A DNA stretch of 64,000 nucleotides from Brevibacillus choshinensis (GCF_001420695.1 NZ_LJJB01000010.1:1427114-1491113), one strand, 5' to 3'. Numbered from the stretch's first letter, positions 18,607 to 31,357 are shown. The notes: generated by a model from the sequence alone, not told the origin. Translations and numbers: made by a program.

Positions 18607-19404
18607 ATGATGGACGCCGTCTTGCTGATCTGCTTGTTAACTTTCATTATCCATACGACGGAGACTCTTTCCTACGCAGTTCGCTATGCAGGCGTACAGA
18701 CCGGAAGATTGGCGGTTGCCCTTTCGCTCGTAGGAATTATCCTACTTTTGTCCCGTACGTCGAATCTGATACAAGGCCCCTTTACCGGAGGACTGATCGA
18801 TCAGGCTGCGCTCATGCACACCGATCCGAGCCTGAAGCTGCACTTGATTATCGCTGCGGCTTCCCTCGGCACCCTGACCGCTATCTTGCTCTTTCCGACT
18901 GCTGCACAGCTCTCGAAACGACTGATCGCCCATCTGGAGCTAGCTGGCTCGATCCCACAGATGCTGCGCACAGCTGTCACCATCGACAGCATCCGGAGTG
19001 TCCGGCACCATGTCCGTGTGCCTAGTCTCCAAGTCATTTCCCGCTTTCGAATCAAAGGCGTGCCCAAACGCCTCTTGTTGTTAAATTGCATCGGTACCGG
19101 CATCTATACGAGCAGTATCTTGTCCGTTCTCTACGCGACTCTGCTGGCACCTGACTACAAGGCAACCGTCTTGATGTCATCCGGGATGATCAACGGCTTT
19201 GCCACCATTTTCATGACGATATTAGTGGACCCGCAAGTAGCGCTCATGACGGAAAAGGCGATGCAAGGAAAGTCTTCTTTTGACTCGATCCGCGATATGT
19301 ACATGTGGTTGATGATCTCCCGCTTTTTCGGGACGCTGCTCGCTCAGATCTTGCTCATCCCTGCAGCGTACTGGGTCGCATGGATCACTCCCCTGTTCCA
19401 CTAA
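18607..19404 (+). CDS. amj: Lipid II flippase Amj (DUF2837)
   Basis: Polytopic membrane protein of 265 residues, matching the YdaH/Amj family that can replace MurJ in moving lipid II across the membrane. Marks: the N-terminal helix with FIIHTTETLSYAVRYAGV, the LLSRTSNLIQGPFTGGLID segment, and the RFRIKGVPKRLLLLN stretch; six hydrophobic segments are apparent. ATG start with AAGGAG ten bases upstream. In B. subtilis ydaH lies elsewhere and responds to sigma-M, whereas here it sits between spo0F and pyrG. It is followed by a bidirectional terminator. Confidence 0.88.
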   Translation: MMDAVLLICLLTFIIHTTETLSYAVRYAGVQTGRLAVALSLVGIILLLSRTSNLIQGPFTGGLIDQAALMHTDPSLKLHLIIAAASLGTLTAILLFPTAAQLSKRLIAHLELAGSIPQMLRTAVTIDSIRSVRHHVRVPSLQVISRFRIKGVPKRLLLLNCIGTGIYTSSILSVLYATLLAPDYKATVLMSSGMINGFATIFMTILVDPQVALMTEKAMQGKSSFDSIRDMYMWLMISRFFGTLLAQILLIPAAYWVAWITPLFH

Positions 19405-19417
19405 TTCCAAAAAAAAT

Positions 19418-19445
19418 GCACCTGCGACAATGTTAGCGCAGGTGC
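19418..19445. terminator. Bidirectional terminator between amj and pyrG
   Basis: 9-bp stem GCACCTGCG / CGCAGGTGC with 10-base loop, GTTTTTC after it on the plus strand and an eight-A run before it (T-run for the minus strand). It serves both convergent genes. Confidence 0.9.
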
Positions 19446-19463
19446 GTTTTTCAGTTAGTCCTA

Positions 19464-21217
<1,754 letters not shown>

Positions 21218-21224
21218 AAGGAGT

Positions 21225-21253
21225 ATTTTATCTGTCCCTCAAGCGGAAGTCAA
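21225..21253 (-). promoter_or_regulatory. Sigma-A promoter of pyrG
   Basis: Minus strand TTGACT (21253-21248), 17-base spacer, TAAAAT (21230-21225), then seven bases to the GGGC start. It begins only five bases after the rpoE stop. Confidence 0.85.
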
Positions 21254-21257
21254 GGAC

Positions 21258-21827
21258 TTATAATTTGTCATCGTCGTCAGCGGCATCATCGTCGCCTTCT
21301 TCGTCCGATTCCTCTTCTGCCAGCTCTTCATCTTCGAACAATTCCTCTTCGTCTTCGATTTCCTCTTCGTCGATTTCAGCTTCGATTTCTTCTTCCTCGA
21401 TCTCAGCCTCTTCGTCCACGAATTCTTCTTCGTCTTCAAAGATAACCACATCGTCTTCTTCGTACTCTTCGACGATGTCGTCTTCCGTATCGTAGTCGTC
21501 GAAGTCGTCGTCCAAGATAACCTTTTTCTTTTTGGTTCCTCCGCCCTCTTGTGTTTCCTCAACAGTGTCGGTCGGATACCAGCGTTTCAGACCCCAGACA
21601 TTGTCACCGAGGCAAACGAAGCGGCCGTCGATATTAATTTCTGTGTATACTTGAGCGATGATGGCCATGAGTTGTTCCTTCGTCATCTTGCGAACGGCAA
21701 CCAGTTCATCCATCAGCTCGCGGAAGTTGTAAGTTCGATTGGTTTGACGCAAAATTTCATACGCAATGTCAACCAATGCCATCTCACTCAGTTTCTCGGA
21801 ATCAACATGAGCAAACAATTGACTCAC
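21258..21827 (-). CDS. rpoE: DNA-directed RNA polymerase delta subunit
   Basis: Firmicute-specific RNA polymerase subunit that aids polymerase recycling and NTP-sensitive promoter response. 189 residues: a folded HARE-HTH N-terminal domain (to about 95: MALVDIAYEILRQTNRTYNF, GRFVCLGDNVWGLKRWYP), a short basic patch (KKKK), and an acidic, disordered tail of about 85 residues rich in Asp and Glu. GTG start with AAGGA upstream. It lies upstream of pyrG as in B. subtilis. The tail's codon bias creates long Ser-rich reading frames on the other strand, which are not genes. Confidence 0.97.
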   Translation of the reverse strand: MSQLFAHVDSEKLSEMALVDIAYEILRQTNRTYNFRELMDELVAVRKMTKEQLMAIIAQVYTEINIDGRFVCLGDNVWGLKRWYPTDTVEETQEGGGTKKKKVILDDDFDDYDTEDDIVEEYEEDDVVIFEDEEEFVDEEAEIEEEEIEAEIDEEEIEDEEELFEDEELAEEESDEEGDDDAADDDDKL

Positions 21828-22107
21828 TCAGGGCACGTCCTTTCCATTGAAAACTATGGGATACCATACTGCCTACACTTCTTGGTGAGGCGCGGCTTTG
21901 TATAGGTAAATCTACAATAATGTCGGATGCTTCGATTGTACTACATACGAAGGCTAACATACAGTATTCCTTATTTTAGACGAAAATGCAAGGCTTTCAA
22001 ACGGGGTTCGCGATATATTATTCACGGTCTTTTTCTCTTCATCATTTTAGCAAAGCTATGCTACCATGGTAGATAATGGGTATTTCCAAGAGAAGGAGAG
22101 GATTCCA

Positions 22108-22650
22108 TTGGAAATGGCACACTAATTCCTTTTATGTACAGTTGATAAGTTTAAAGAGAACAAACTCTTGGCAGAAAAAGCGATGGAACAACTTACCTTT
22201 GGTGAGCTTCATTGGGCACCTTCCTCTGAATCCAACAGTATCGCCATCATCGTCAAACATTTATCGGGGAATATGATCGCTAGATGGACAGATTTTTTAT
22301 CAAGCGATGGGGAGAAGCCCAATCGGAAACGCGATTTGGAATTTGAAGGCGGCTACGCGAGTCGGGAGGAATTGATGGTCGCGTGGGAGGATGGCTGGCA
22401 AACGTTTTTCGACGCCTTGTCCAAACTCAGTGACGAAGACCTGATGAAAACGGTCACCATCCGTGACGAGCCTCATACCGTCTTAAAGGCGATTATCCGA
22501 CAGGTGTCTCATTATCCCTATCACATCGGGCAGATTGTCTATGCGGCCAAACAGATCAAGGATACGAGCTGGAGAAATCTCAGTGTTCCTCGCGGCAAAT
22601 CCTTGGAATATACCGAAACTGTTAAAAAGAAAAACAAAAGCGGCCAGTGA
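22108..22650 (+). pseudogene. DUF1572 (DinB-like) gene with early in-frame stop
   Basis: The conserved frame (HWAPSSESNSIAIIVKHLSGN, RWTDFLSSDGEKP, YPYHIGQIVYAAKQIKD) matches DUF1572, a metal-binding DinB-fold family of unknown role. The natural start is TTG 22108 or ATG 22114, just after AAGGAGAGGA (22093-22102), and would read MEMAH, then TAA at 22123-22125, then FLLCTVDKFKENK in the same frame. A Tyr codon at that point would give the normal family N-terminus, so a single-base nonsense change or read error is likely. Rescue from TTG 22168 would need no visible ribosome site and would lose the first helix, which in this fold supports the metal site. Confidence 0.7.
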
Positions 22651-22668
22651 TTCCCCTATGCCGCTTTT
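22636..22668 (+). terminator. Terminator after the DUF1572 gene
   Basis: Stem AAAAGCGGC / GCCGCTTTT around a 15-base loop and followed by T residues. The left arm overlaps the last codons of the gene. Confidence 0.75.
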
Positions 22669-22696
22669 TTCTATGACCGTTTTGTTACATAAAAAT

Positions 22697-22717
22697 CCCC
22701 CGGCTAGCTGCCGAGGG
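22697..22717 (-). terminator. Intrinsic terminator of icmF
   Basis: Minus strand stem CCCTCGGC / GCCGGGGG (one G-T pair), 5-base loop, then ATTTTTATG, nine bases after the icmF stop. Confidence 0.85.
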
Positions 22718-22725
22718 ACACTTCC

Positions 22726-25700
22726 TTACATGTTTCTACGGTATTGACCGCCAACCTCGTACAAAGCTGCACTAATTTGACCCAGCGAAGCAACCTTCAC
22801 TGTCTCCATCAACTCCGCAAAAATATTGCCACCGGACGTAGCGACTTCTTGCAGTCGACGAAGAGCTACTCCAGCCTGAACTCGATTGCTTTCCTGGAAG
22901 GCACGCAGGTTTAGGATCTGCTGGACCTTCTCCTCTTCCGTAGCACGCGCCAGCTCAATCTCGTAGTCTTCCTCAGAGGAGTTCGGGTTGATAAAGGTGT
23001 TGACGCCGATGATCGGCAGCTCCCCTGTGTGCTTTTTCATTTCGTAGTACATCGACTCATCCTGGATTTTACCGCGCTGGTATTGAGTCTCCATCGCCCC
23101 CAACACGCCACCACGAGAACTGATTCGCTCAAACTCCTGCATGACTGCTTCCTCGACCAGATCGGTCAGTTCGTCGATGATGAATGCACCCTGCAGCGGG
23201 TTTTCATTCTTCGCCAAGCCCAATTCTTTGTTGATAATCATCTGGATCGCCATCGCGCGTCGTACTGAGTTTTCAGTCGGTGTCGTGATCGCTTCGTCAT
23301 AAGCATTGGTGTGCAGCGAGTTGCAGTTGTCATAGATCGCGACCAGTGCCTGCAGGGTAGTCCGGATGTCATTGAAGTCCATCTCTTGCGCGTGCAGTGA
23401 ACGGCCCGAGGTCTGAATGTGGTATTTGAGCTTTTGGCTGCGATCATTGCCACCATAGCGATTTTTCATCACGGTCGCCCAAATGCGGCGTGCTACACGT
23501 CCGATCACGGTGTATTCCGGATCGAGACCATTGGAGAAGAAGAACGACAAATTCGGTGCAAAGTCGTCAATGTTCATGCCGCGGCTCAAATAGTACTCGA
23601 CATACGTAAAGCCGTTGGACAAAGTAAACGCCAATTGGGTAATCGGATTCGCCCCAGCCTCCGCGATATGGTAGCCCGAGATAGAGACGGAATAGTAGTT
23701 GCGTACTTTTTTATCGATGAAATACTGCTGGATATCGCCCATCATCCGCAGAGCAAACTCCGTAGAGAAAATGCAGGTATTTTGTCCCTGATCTTCCTTG
23801 AGAATATCCGCCTGCACGGTGCCACGTACGGTAGAGAGCGTGTAGGCTTTGATCTGCTCGCTCTCCTCTGCGGTAGGCTGACGACCTTCTCGCTGCACGA
23901 ATGCTTCCATCTGCTGTTCAATCGCCGTGTTCATGAACATGGCCAAAATCATCGGAGCCGGGCCGTTAATGGTCATCGATACAGAAGTGCTTGGCGCACA
24001 CAGATCAAAGCCTGCGTACAGCTTTTTCATGTCATCCAGCGTACAAATGCTCACACCACTGTTCCCGACCTTGCCATAAATGTCAGGGCGATAGTCAGGG
24101 TCTTCCCCGTACAACGTCACCGAATCAAATGCGGTACTGAGTCGCTTCGCATCGTCATTTTGCGACAAGAAGTGGAACCGTCTGTTGGTCCGCTCTGGCG
24201 TTCCCTCACCCGCGAATTGACGCTTGGGATCTTCTCCCTCCCGCTTGAACGGGAATACGCCTGCCGTGTAAGGGAACTCCCCTGGTACGTTTTCTTTGAG
24301 CGACCATTTCAAAATCTCGCCCCAATCCTCGTACTCAGGCACGGCTACTTTGGTGATGCGAGTACCGGACAACGATTCGCTGAACAGCTTTGTCACGATC
24401 TCCTTGTCACGGATTTTGGTCACATATTGATCCTGTTTATAAGAAGCCTTCAGCTTTGGCCATTGATTGAGGATGCGTCTACACTCCGCATGTAGCTTCT
24501 CTTCAAACAACCCGATTTGTTTATCCAGCACAGCTGCTACTTCTTGTGCAGAATCATCTCCGGAGGCCAACAGCGTTTCCTTTGCACCATGCAGTTGGAA
24601 CAGCTTCCGAGCGATCGCTGACTGTTCGTCAGTAAATTGGCGGTATTTTCGAACCGTATTGGCAATGTCCTGCAAATAATTGATCCGTTCTATCGGAATC
24701 AACGAAGTTTTATGAATTTTGACAGGAGTCGTATCCAATTGCTCTACCGACCAGTCTACCCCAGTCTTCTCCACAATCCTGTGCATCAGTGCCGCAAACA
24801 AGACATTGGTCCCTGGATCATTAAACTGGCTGGCAATCGTTCCGTAGACAGGTACTTTCTCGTCTGGAAGCTCAAACAGCTGGTGATTTCGCCGGTACTG
24901 CCTTCGCACTTCACGCAAGGCATCCTCGGAGCCTTTGCGTTCAAACTTATTGATCGCGATCACGTCGGCAAAGTCCAGCATATCGATCTTTTCCAGCTGA
25001 GATGGCGCCCCAAACTCACTGGTCATTACGTACATGGAAACATCGCACACGTCAGTGACTTGCGCATCCCCTTGGCCAATCCCGCTCGTCTCCACGATGA
25101 TCAAGTCAAAGTGAGCTGCACGCGCGACTCGGATCGCATCCTCCAATGCCGCAGACAGCTCCATACCGGATTTACGTGTAGCCAAGCTGCGCATGTAGAC
25201 ACGCGGCGTGTTGTTGGCATTCATACGGATGCGGTCACCTAAAAGCGCTCCGCCTGATTTTTGCTTGGACGGGTCGACAGAGAGAATGGCTATTGTCTTG
25301 TCAGCGTATGTGCGAATAAAGCGACGAACCAGTTCATCAGTCAAAGAGCTTTTCCCTGCGCCACCCGTACCGGTAATCCCCAGCACAGGAATCGTCTCTT
25401 GCGGCTCAGGAACGCTGTTCTTGATCGATTCTACCCACTCAGGTTGGTCGACGGCGTATTCCGCCACGGAAATCAGCCGCGCGACCGCTCGGTGGTTTTG
25501 CTCACGGAGCTCCTGGAATTCCTCGTTCAGCTGCTTGACCGTCGGAAAATCGGATTGTCGGATCATGTCATTGATCATGCCCTGCAAACCAAAATGACGC
25601 CCATCATCTGGCGAGTAAATTTTACAGACTCCATATTCCTCTAATTCCCGAATCTCGCGTGGAACGATGACTCCGCCCCCGCCACCAAATACGCGGATAT

Positions 25701-25977
25701 GCTCTGCGCCCCGCTCTTTCAGCAAATCAATCATGTACTTGAAATATTCCACATGACCGCCTTGATAAGAGCTGATGGCAATGCCTTGCACATCCTCCTG
25801 TATCGCGGCGGTAACAATATCATCAACAGAACGATTGTGACCCAGATGGATCACTTCGACTCCTGAAGATTGCAAAATACGACGCATGATGTTGATCGAG
25901 GCATCGTGACCATCGTACAGGCTGGCTGCGGTCACAAAACGAACTTTGTTTTGCGGACGATACAATTCTGTTTCCAT
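22726..25977 (-). CDS. icmF: Fused isobutyryl-CoA mutase IcmF
   Basis: Adenosylcobalamin enzyme interconverting isobutyryl-CoA and n-butyryl-CoA, with its own G-protein chaperone. About 1083 residues: B12 domain (to ~140, base-off motif [16 protein letters not shown]), MeaI-type GTPase domain (~170-430, P-loop [17 protein letters not shown], base motif NKFERKG), linker, and the large substrate-binding mutase domain (~540-1083, with [19 protein letters not shown] and RYGGNDRS). The second ATG, 25977, has GGGGAGAG eight bases upstream, so I drop the eight codons before it. It ends a co-directional acyl-CoA cluster and follows a tetR gene by 75 bases. Confidence 0.95.
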   Translation of the reverse strand: METELYRPQNKVRFVTAASLYDGHDASINIMRRILQSSGVEVIHLGHNRSVDDIVTAAIQEDVQGIAISSYQGGHVEYFKYMIDLLKERGAEHIRVFGGGGGVIVPREIRELEEYGVCKIYSPDDGRHFGLQGMINDMIRQSDFPTVKQLNEEFQELREQNHRAVARLISVAEYAVDQPEWVESIKNSVPEPQETIPVLGITGTGGAGKSSLTDELVRRFIRTYADKTIAILSVDPSKQKSGGALLGDRIRMNANNTPRVYMRSLATRKSGMELSAALEDAIRVARAAHFDLIIVETSGIGQGDAQVTDVCDVSMYVMTSEFGAPSQLEKIDMLDFADVIAINKFERKGSEDALREVRRQYRRNHQLFELPDEKVPVYGTIASQFNDPGTNVLFAALMHRIVEKTGVDWSVEQLDTTPVKIHKTSLIPIERINYLQDIANTVRKYRQFTDEQSAIARKLFQLHGAKETLLASGDDSAQEVAAVLDKQIGLFEEKLHAECRRILNQWPKLKASYKQDQYVTKIRDKEIVTKLFSESLSGTRITKVAVPEYEDWGEILKWSLKENVPGEFPYTAGVFPFKREGEDPKRQFAGEGTPERTNRRFHFLSQNDDAKRLSTAFDSVTLYGEDPDYRPDIYGKVGNSGVSICTLDDMKKLYAGFDLCAPSTSVSMTINGPAPMILAMFMNTAIEQQMEAFVQREGRQPTAEESEQIKAYTLSTVRGTVQADILKEDQGQNTCIFSTEFALRMMGDIQQYFIDKKVRNYYSVSISGYHIAEAGANPITQLAFTLSNGFTYVEYYLSRGMNIDDFAPNLSFFFSNGLDPEYTVIGRVARRIWATVMKNRYGGNDRSQKLKYHIQTSGRSLHAQEMDFNDIRTTLQALVAIYDNCNSLHTNAYDEAITTPTENSVRRAMAIQMIINKELGLAKNENPLQGAFIIDELTDLVEEAVMQEFERISSRGGVLGAMETQYQRGKIQDESMYYEMKKHTGELPIIGVNTFINPNSSEEDYEIELARATEEEKVQQILNLRAFQESNRVQAGVALRRLQEVATSGGNIFAELMETVKVASLGQISAALYEVGGQYRRNM

Positions 25978-26052
25978 CGTTCCACTCTCCCCGAGATTCA
26001 TATGAAATAAGTTTAAAAAGGGGGATGTTTCCCGAACTTTTTAAACTACCTT

Positions 26053-26685
26053 TTATTCGGAGACACTGATTTCGCGCAGTAACAAGGCTATCTGCTTTTC
26101 GGTGAACTCCTCTAGCGTATAGTGCTTGTGCAAGGCCCAGCGACGGAATACCCACATCTCACCCAGCACCATAATGTTATCGGCCATGAGCTTGACGTGT
26201 TTTTCGTCCATGCGAAGGGAACCGTCAGCAATTCCTTTGCGAATAATCTCCACGAAAACTTGCGAAATTTCCTCCTCGCGTCCTAAAACGAAGCGAAGCG
26301 TTTCTTTTGGCAGCGACTTAGACTCTTGATAAATGAGCAACACGCGATCGCTCATTTGGTCCATCACACGGATAAAGCTCTTGAGAGCCAGCTTTAATAT
26401 TTTCAGACCGGTCCCGTTAAAATTGATGGCCTCGCGCAGACGACTCTCCATTTCCGCATGGATTGCGTCGCAAACGAGATACAAGACATCTTCCTTTGAT
26501 TCAATATACTCATACAAGGTACCGATACTGAAACCAGAAGCACGGGCGATCTCTCTGGTTGTGGTTTTATGAAAGCCTTTATGAATGAACAGATTCACTG
26601 CCGCTTCAATAATCTGTTCCCGCCGCTTCTCGATGAGCTTGGGGTCCTTCACTAAGGAAGGAATGCTTTTTCTTTTCTCGGACAC
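26053..26685 (-). CDS. TetR family regulator of the acyl-CoA/icmF cluster
   Basis: About 210 residues. N-terminal TetR HTH (LIEKRREQIIEAAVNLFIHK, TTTREIARASGFSIGTLYEYIESKEDVL) and a helical ligand domain. I chose GTG 26685, seven bases after AGGTGG; the open frame extends to 26736. It is not the recalled B. subtilis FadR sequence. Its own promoter lies about 100 bases upstream, and a TGACCAAACGCTCA palindrome in its leader resembles those before the thiolase and fadF genes. That suggests it controls itself and the cluster, with an acyl-CoA as probable ligand; this is inference. Confidence 0.88.
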   Translation of the reverse strand: MSEKRKSIPSLVKDPKLIEKRREQIIEAAVNLFIHKGFHKTTTREIARASGFSIGTLYEYIESKEDVLYLVCDAIHAEMESRLREAINFNGTGLKILKLALKSFIRVMDQMSDRVLLIYQESKSLPKETLRFVLGREEEISQVFVEIIRKGIADGSLRMDEKHVKLMADNIMVLGEMWVFRRWALHKHYTLEEFTEKQIALLLREISVSE

Positions 26686-26709
26686 AACAAATCCACCTTT
26701 CCGACCGAC

Positions 26710-26723
26710 TGAGCGTTTGGTCA
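26710..26723. promoter_or_regulatory. Operator-like palindrome in the tetR leader
   Basis: TGAGCGTTTGGTCA, an imperfect dyad of the type found at 31402-31419 and 33716-33730. It lies between the promoter and the SD of the tetR gene, fitting autorepression. Confidence 0.5.
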
Positions 26724-26779
26724 GATGCTTCACCAAAAGTCAAGCAAAAAAACGCTCGTCTCTGTATCTTTTCGCAATT

Positions 26780-26808
26780 ATTATACGCGAGGAAGCGACA
26801 GAAGCCAA
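26780..26808 (-). promoter_or_regulatory. Sigma-A promoter of tetR-icmF
   Basis: Minus strand TTGGCT (26808-26803), 17-base spacer, TATAAT (26785-26780). Confidence 0.7.
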
Positions 26809-26860
26809 ACCTTTCTTTTCCCATTCAGTAAGTAGGGCTTTTTATTATAGAAGAAATGGT

Positions 26861-26882
26861 GGGAGCAGTGGGTGCTGCTCCC
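26861..26882 (-). terminator. Strong hairpin after the acyl-CoA dehydrogenase genes
   Basis: Perfect 8-bp stem GGGAGCAG / CTGCTCCC with a 6-base loop, about 45 bases past the dehydrogenase stop. The following ACCATTTCTTC is a weak U-tract, so termination may be partial. Confidence 0.5.
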
Positions 26883-26925
26883 CAGTCGGTGGTTGGAAAC
26901 GAGTCCGCAGTTTTTCTCGATTCGA

Positions 26926-28068
26926 TTATTCTTTCAACAAGTAGTTGCTGATAACGACCCGTTGAATTTCGTTCGTACCCTCATAGATCTGAGTGATTTT
27001 CGCATCGCGCATAAAGCGCTCTACTGGATATTCACGAGTGTAACCATATCCGCCGAATACTTGCACGGCTTCCGTAGTTACTTCCATCGCAGTGTCACCC
27101 GCAAATACTTTGGACATCGCGGATGCTTTACCGTATGGCAGTCCTTGATCCTCCAGCCATGCCGCTTGATAAGTGAGCAAACGAGACGCTTCGATCTTGG
27201 TAGCCATGTCCGCGAGCTTAAATTGGATCGCTTGCAGAGCCGCGATTGGTTTACCGAATTGATTGCGCTCTTTTGCATAATTACGAGCGTGCTCGTAGGC
27301 ACCTTGTGCGATTCCAAGTGCTTGTGCTGCGATCCCGTTGCGTCCGCCGTCCAGCGTCATCATCGCAATCTTGAAGCCCTCGCCTTCTTTCCCCAGCATG
27401 TTTTCTGCCAGAACGCGGACATCTTCAAAGTTGATAGCCAACGTTGGCGAGGAGCGGATCCCCAGCTTCTTCTCTTTTTTCCCCATCGTAAAGCCGTCCA
27501 TGCCTTTTTCTACGATAAAAGCGGTAATGCCCTTGTGCTTGAGCTCTGGACTTGTCACAGCAAATACGATGTAAATCTCAGCTTCACCCGCATTCGTGAT
27601 GAAGATCTTGCTTCCGTTTAAAATATATTGGTCGCCATCGCGAACAGCCGTGGTGCGCATACCTGCTGAGTCAGAGCCCGAGCCCGGTTCTGTGAGGCAG
27701 TACGCTCCCATCTTTTTACCTTCTGCCAATGGGCGTAAAAATTTCTGCTTTTGTTCTTCCGTACCAAACTTGTAGAGAGGCCAGCTTGCCAATGATACTT
27801 GAGCAGACAGCGTCACACCTATGGATGCATCCACGCGGGAGAGCTCTTCAACCGCGATCACATAGCTCAAGTAATCGGCCCCTGCTCCTCCGTATTCTTC
27901 CGGCCACGGGATTCCCGTCAGACCGAGTTGTGCCATTTGTTCAAAAATGGAACGATCAAAGCGTTCTTCCTCATCGCGTTCCGCTGCCGTCGGAGCCACC
28001 TGGTTTTCGGCAAAGTCACGGATCATTTTTCGCAGCATCTCATGTTCTTCGGTCAGTTGGAAATTCAT
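26926..28068 (-). CDS. Acyl-CoA dehydrogenase (short-chain type)
   Basis: FAD enzyme that oxidises an acyl-CoA to the trans-2-enoyl-CoA and passes electrons to ETF. 380 residues of the normal three-domain ACAD fold: N-terminal helices ([20 protein letters not shown]), middle beta domain with [10 protein letters not shown] and FITNAGEA, C-terminal helices with [20 protein letters not shown] and the catalytic-base region [10 protein letters not shown] (Glu). ATG 28068 has GGGGGAG upstream; codons further upstream are discarded. It is a paralogue of the next gene. Chain-length preference cannot be read by eye; the context with icmF and hbd suggests butyryl- or isobutyryl-CoA. Confidence 0.93.
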   Translation of the reverse strand: MNFQLTEEHEMLRKMIRDFAENQVAPTAAERDEEERFDRSIFEQMAQLGLTGIPWPEEYGGAGADYLSYVIAVEELSRVDASIGVTLSAQVSLASWPLYKFGTEEQKQKFLRPLAEGKKMGAYCLTEPGSGSDSAGMRTTAVRDGDQYILNGSKIFITNAGEAEIYIVFAVTSPELKHKGITAFIVEKGMDGFTMGKKEKKLGIRSSPTLAINFEDVRVLAENMLGKEGEGFKIAMMTLDGGRNGIAAQALGIAQGAYEHARNYAKERNQFGKPIAALQAIQFKLADMATKIEASRLLTYQAAWLEDQGLPYGKASAMSKVFAGDTAMEVTTEAVQVFGGYGYTREYPVERFMRDAKITQIYEGTNEIQRVVISNYLLKE

Positions 28069-28139
28069 TTCTACCACTCCCCCGTGTGCTTTTCGGTCAG
28101 TCCGGAACCAGAACGCTTCGCCGGACAACAACTCATTTT

Positions 28140-29282
28140 TTAGTCAGCAAGCAAATGCTTGGCGATCACGATTCGTTGAATTTCATTGGTACCTTCGTAG
28201 ATTTGTGTGACTTTGGCATCGCGGAACAGTCGCTCCACCGGATACTTACGCGTGTAACCGTAGCCACCAAACACTTGCACAGCTTCGGTCGCGAGGTGCA
28301 TCGCTGTATCAGAGGCAAAACGTTTGGCCATAGATGCTTCCATCCCGCACGCTTTCCCTTGACTGCGCAATGATGCTGCCTGGTAAACCAAGAGTCTCGC
28401 TGCTTCTGCTGCCGTCGCCATGTCTGCCAGCTTGAAAGCTACCGCCTGCTGTTTGGCGATGGACTGACCGAACTGCTTTCGTTCCTTGGCGTACTCTGTC
28501 GCATAATGTACGGCAGCCTCCGCAATTCCCAAAGCTTGCGCGGCAATCCCGATCCTTCCGGTGTCTAGGTTTGCCATCGCGATCGTGAAACCTTCCCCTT
28601 CCTGCCCGAGCAAATTCTCAGCAGGGACGCGAGCATTGTCAAACACCAGCTCGGTCGTGTAGGAGCCATGCAGCCCCATTTTCTTTTCTTTTTTCCCGAC
28701 GGTAAATCCTGGAGTATCTTTTTCCACGATAAAAGCGGAAATTCCTCTCGTTCCTTTGGAGGAATCTGTTACGGCAAACGTGATGTACGTGTCCGCTTCA
28801 CCGCCATTGGTAATGAACACTTTGTTTCCGTTTAAAATGTACTCGTCACCTTGACGAACGGCAGATGTACGGATGCTACTCGCATCAGAACCAGCGTGTG
28901 GCTCGGTCAGAGCAAATGCACCCAGGTACTCCCCTGCAGCTAGCTTGGTGACGTATTTTCGTTTTTGCTCTTCTGTCCCAAAGTACAGAATCGGGCTGGT
29001 GCCAACCGATGTATGAACAGACAAGATGACGCCCACTGTCGCGCTCACCTTGGATATTTCATGTATGGCGATGATATAGGAGAGAAAGTCCGCACCTGCT
29101 CCTCCCCACTCTTCTGCCACTGGAACACCCATCAGCCCCATCTCGCCCATCTTTTTCAAAATATGGCGTGGAAACTGATCAGTCTCCTCCATCACTGGAA
29201 CAAAAGGAGCAATCTCCTTTTGAGCAAAATCACGAACCATTCGACGCATCATTTCATGCTCTTCATTTAGTCGAAAATCCAT
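28140..29282 (-). CDS. Acyl-CoA dehydrogenase, second paralogue
   Basis: 380 residues, colinear with its neighbour ([75 protein letters not shown] with the catalytic Glu). The two proteins look roughly half identical, so they arose by an old tandem duplication and may differ in substrate branching or length. It lies 31 bases after hbd, ATG preceded by AAAGGTAGGA, so it is in the same operon as thiolase and hbd. Electrons would go through ETF to FadF. Confidence 0.93.
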   Translation of the reverse strand: MDFRLNEEHEMMRRMVRDFAQKEIAPFVPVMEETDQFPRHILKKMGEMGLMGVPVAEEWGGAGADFLSYIIAIHEISKVSATVGVILSVHTSVGTSPILYFGTEEQKRKYVTKLAAGEYLGAFALTEPHAGSDASSIRTSAVRQGDEYILNGNKVFITNGGEADTYITFAVTDSSKGTRGISAFIVEKDTPGFTVGKKEKKMGLHGSYTTELVFDNARVPAENLLGQEGEGFTIAMANLDTGRIGIAAQALGIAEAAVHYATEYAKERKQFGQSIAKQQAVAFKLADMATAAEAARLLVYQAASLRSQGKACGMEASMAKRFASDTAMHLATEAVQVFGGYGYTRKYPVERLFRDAKVTQIYEGTNEIQRIVIAKHLLAD

Positions 29283-29313
29283 CTCAGTCCTACCTTTCTG
29301 CCGAAATCATCTG

Positions 29314-30165
29314 TCAGTTATAAACGTAGAAACCTCGACCGGATTTCTTGCCGAGCCATCCCGCTTTTACATATTTACGTAGCAGCGGGCAAGGGCGGTA
29401 TTTGGAATCGCCAAACCCTTCATGTAGCACTTCCATAATGTACAGACATGTATCCAGACCGATGAAATCAGCGAGAGTGAGCGGTCCCATCGGATGGTTC
29501 ATCCCCAGCTTCATCACTTCGTCAATCGCCTCTGGAGTTGCCACACCTTCGTATACACAGTAGATCGCTTCGTTGATCATGGGCATCAGTACTCGGTTGG
29601 AAACAAAACCAGGGAAGTCATTGACGCTGACCGGGACTTTTTTCATTTGCTTGGACAGATCTTCTGTCAGCTGGTAAACCTCGTCTGCCGTTTGCAGTCC
29701 ACGAATGATCTCGACCAGCTTCATCACGGGAACCGGATTCATGAAATGCATTCCAATGACTTTCTCCGGGCGCTTGGTCACAGCAGCAATTTCGGTAATA
29801 GGCAAGGAAGACGTGTTGCTAGCCAATATCGTATGCGGTGGGCAAACTTCGTCGAGCTTGGAAAAGATCTGCGTCTTGACCGCCATGTTTTCCGTAACAG
29901 CCTCGACGACAAAGTCTACATCCTTTGCATCTGCCAAATCGGTCGACAGCACGAGGCGTGACAGCACAGCCTGCTTTTCCTCCTCACTCAGGGAACCTTT
30001 TTCCACGTTACGCGACAGATTTTTCGTAATCGTCGCCAGACCGCGGTCCACAAATTCTTGCTTGATATCGTTTAGATAGACGCGGAAACCAGCTTGTGCC
30101 GCTACTTGCGCGATGCCGCTGCCCATTTGTCCTGCGCCAATCACCATTATCGCTTGTACGTTCAT
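29314..30165 (-). CDS. hbd: 3-Hydroxybutyryl-CoA dehydrogenase
   Basis: NAD(H)-dependent enzyme oxidising 3-hydroxyacyl-CoA to 3-ketoacyl-CoA. 283 residues: Rossmann domain with the dinucleotide motif [16 protein letters not shown], the conserved [17 protein letters not shown] with the catalytic His, and the C-terminal helical domain ([28 protein letters not shown]). The single-domain length is that of the Hbd/MmgB group rather than of FadN fusions. It lies 13 bases after the thiolase gene, SD AGGGAGGA. Confidence 0.95.
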   Translation of the reverse strand: MNVQAIMVIGAGQMGSGIAQVAAQAGFRVYLNDIKQEFVDRGLATITKNLSRNVEKGSLSEEEKQAVLSRLVLSTDLADAKDVDFVVEAVTENMAVKTQIFSKLDEVCPPHTILASNTSSLPITEIAAVTKRPEKVIGMHFMNPVPVMKLVEIIRGLQTADEVYQLTEDLSKQMKKVPVSVNDFPGFVSNRVLMPMINEAIYCVYEGVATPEAIDEVMKLGMNHPMGPLTLADFIGLDTCLYIMEVLHEGFGDSKYRPCPLLRKYVKAGWLGKKSGRGFYVYN

Positions 30166-30178
30166 GCAAAAGTCCTCC

Positions 30179-31357
30179 CTACTCCACTTTAATCAGAACC
30201 GCGTCACCTTGTGCGGCCCCACTGCATATTGCTGCAATCCCGAGTCCGCCACCTCGACGTTTCAGTTCGTAGGCGAGATGCATGATGATCCGTGCACCGC
30301 TCGCTCCGATCGGATGTCCCAGTGCGATCGCTCCGCCGTTGACATTCACTTTTTCCTCATCCCAACCGACGATTTTGCCACTTGTCAAAGTGACTGCCGC
30401 AAACGCTTCGTTTACTTCAAACAGGTCGATGTCTTCCAATGCTACTCCCGTCTTTTTCAGTAGCTTCTGGATGGCGAGACCTGGCGTTGTCGCAATGTAA
30501 GGAGCCTCAGCCCCCACCTCGGCATGACCCAAAATAGTCGCCAGCGGTTGTATTCCGAGCTCTGCTGCCTTGGCTTCGGACATCAGGACCATGGCAGCTG
30601 CACCGTCGTTAATTCCCGGGGCATTGCCCGCTGTGATTGTCCCGTCCTTTTTATACACAGGCGGTAGCTTTGCCAATCCTTCAATCGTTGTGTCCGATCG
30701 TGGTCCCTCATCCTTGGTAACGAGGAGTGGATCTCCCTTTCTTTGCGGGATCGACACGGCGACCACTTCATCTGCGAAAAGCCCCTTCTCGATCGCCTGT
30801 GACGCTCTCTGTTGGCTGCGTAGTGCCCACTGATCCTGTGCTTCGCGGCTAATTCCGAACTCATCCGCTACATTACTGCCATGGACAGCCATCGGTACCT
30901 GATCAAACGGACAAGTGAGACCGTCGTACATCATGAGATCACGAACGATCGCATCTCCCATACGCATGCCGTTCCGCGCATCGGGTAAAGCATACGGGAC
31001 GTTGCTCATGCTCTCCATCCCACCGGCAACAATAATCTCACCGTCACCTGCACGGATGATCTGATCGCCCATCGTCACAGCACGCATGCCTGAAGCACAT
31101 ACCTTATTGATCGTCTCGCTAGCCACATTCCACGGCAATCCCGCTTTACGTGCCGCCTGACGTGAAGGAACCTGGCCTGCTCCAGCCTGTACGACCATGC
31201 CCATGATGACCTCATCGACTTGCTCGCCAGAGACACCCGATCGCTCCAACGCTTCCTTGATGACCGCTGCTCCCAGGTCCACGGCAGACAACGCTTTCAA
31301 AGCTCCGCCGAACTTGCCAAAGGGGGTACGCGCCGCCCCTACAATCACTGTTTTCAT
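30179..31357 (-). CDS. Acetyl-CoA C-acetyltransferase (thiolase)
   Basis: Degradative or biosynthetic thiolase of 392 residues joining or cleaving acetoacetyl-CoA. The nucleophilic Cys is in [12 protein letters not shown], the second-domain His in [20 protein letters not shown], and the C-terminal Cys in [13 protein letters not shown]. AtoB/MmgA group by these motifs. ATG preceded by GGAGGG. An 18-bp palindrome stands 45 bases upstream, and a terminator for fadF precedes that, so this is the first gene of a thiolase-hbd-acd-acd operon. Confidence 0.95.
   Translation of the reverse strand: MKTVIVGAARTPFGKFGGALKALSAVDLGAAVIKEALERSGVSGEQVDEVIMGMVVQAGAGQVPSRQAARKAGLPWNVASETINKVCASGMRAVTMGDQIIRAGDGEIIVAGGMESMSNVPYALPDARNGMRMGDAIVRDLMMYDGLTCPFDQVPMAVHGSNVADEFGISREAQDQWALRSQQRASQAIEKGLFADEVVAVSIPQRKGDPLLVTKDEGPRSDTTIEGLAKLPPVYKKDGTITAGNAPGINDGAAAMVLMSEAKAAELGIQPLATILGHAEVGAEAPYIATTPGLAIQKLLKKTGVALEDIDLFEVNEAFAAVTLTSGKIVGWDEEKVNVNGGAIALGHPIGASGARIIMHLAYELKRRGGGLGIAAICSGAAQGDAVLIKVE

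Noticed and set aside
21265-21495. Ser-only open frame on the plus strand
   Set aside because: Antisense image of the acidic Asp/Glu codons of the rpoE tail.
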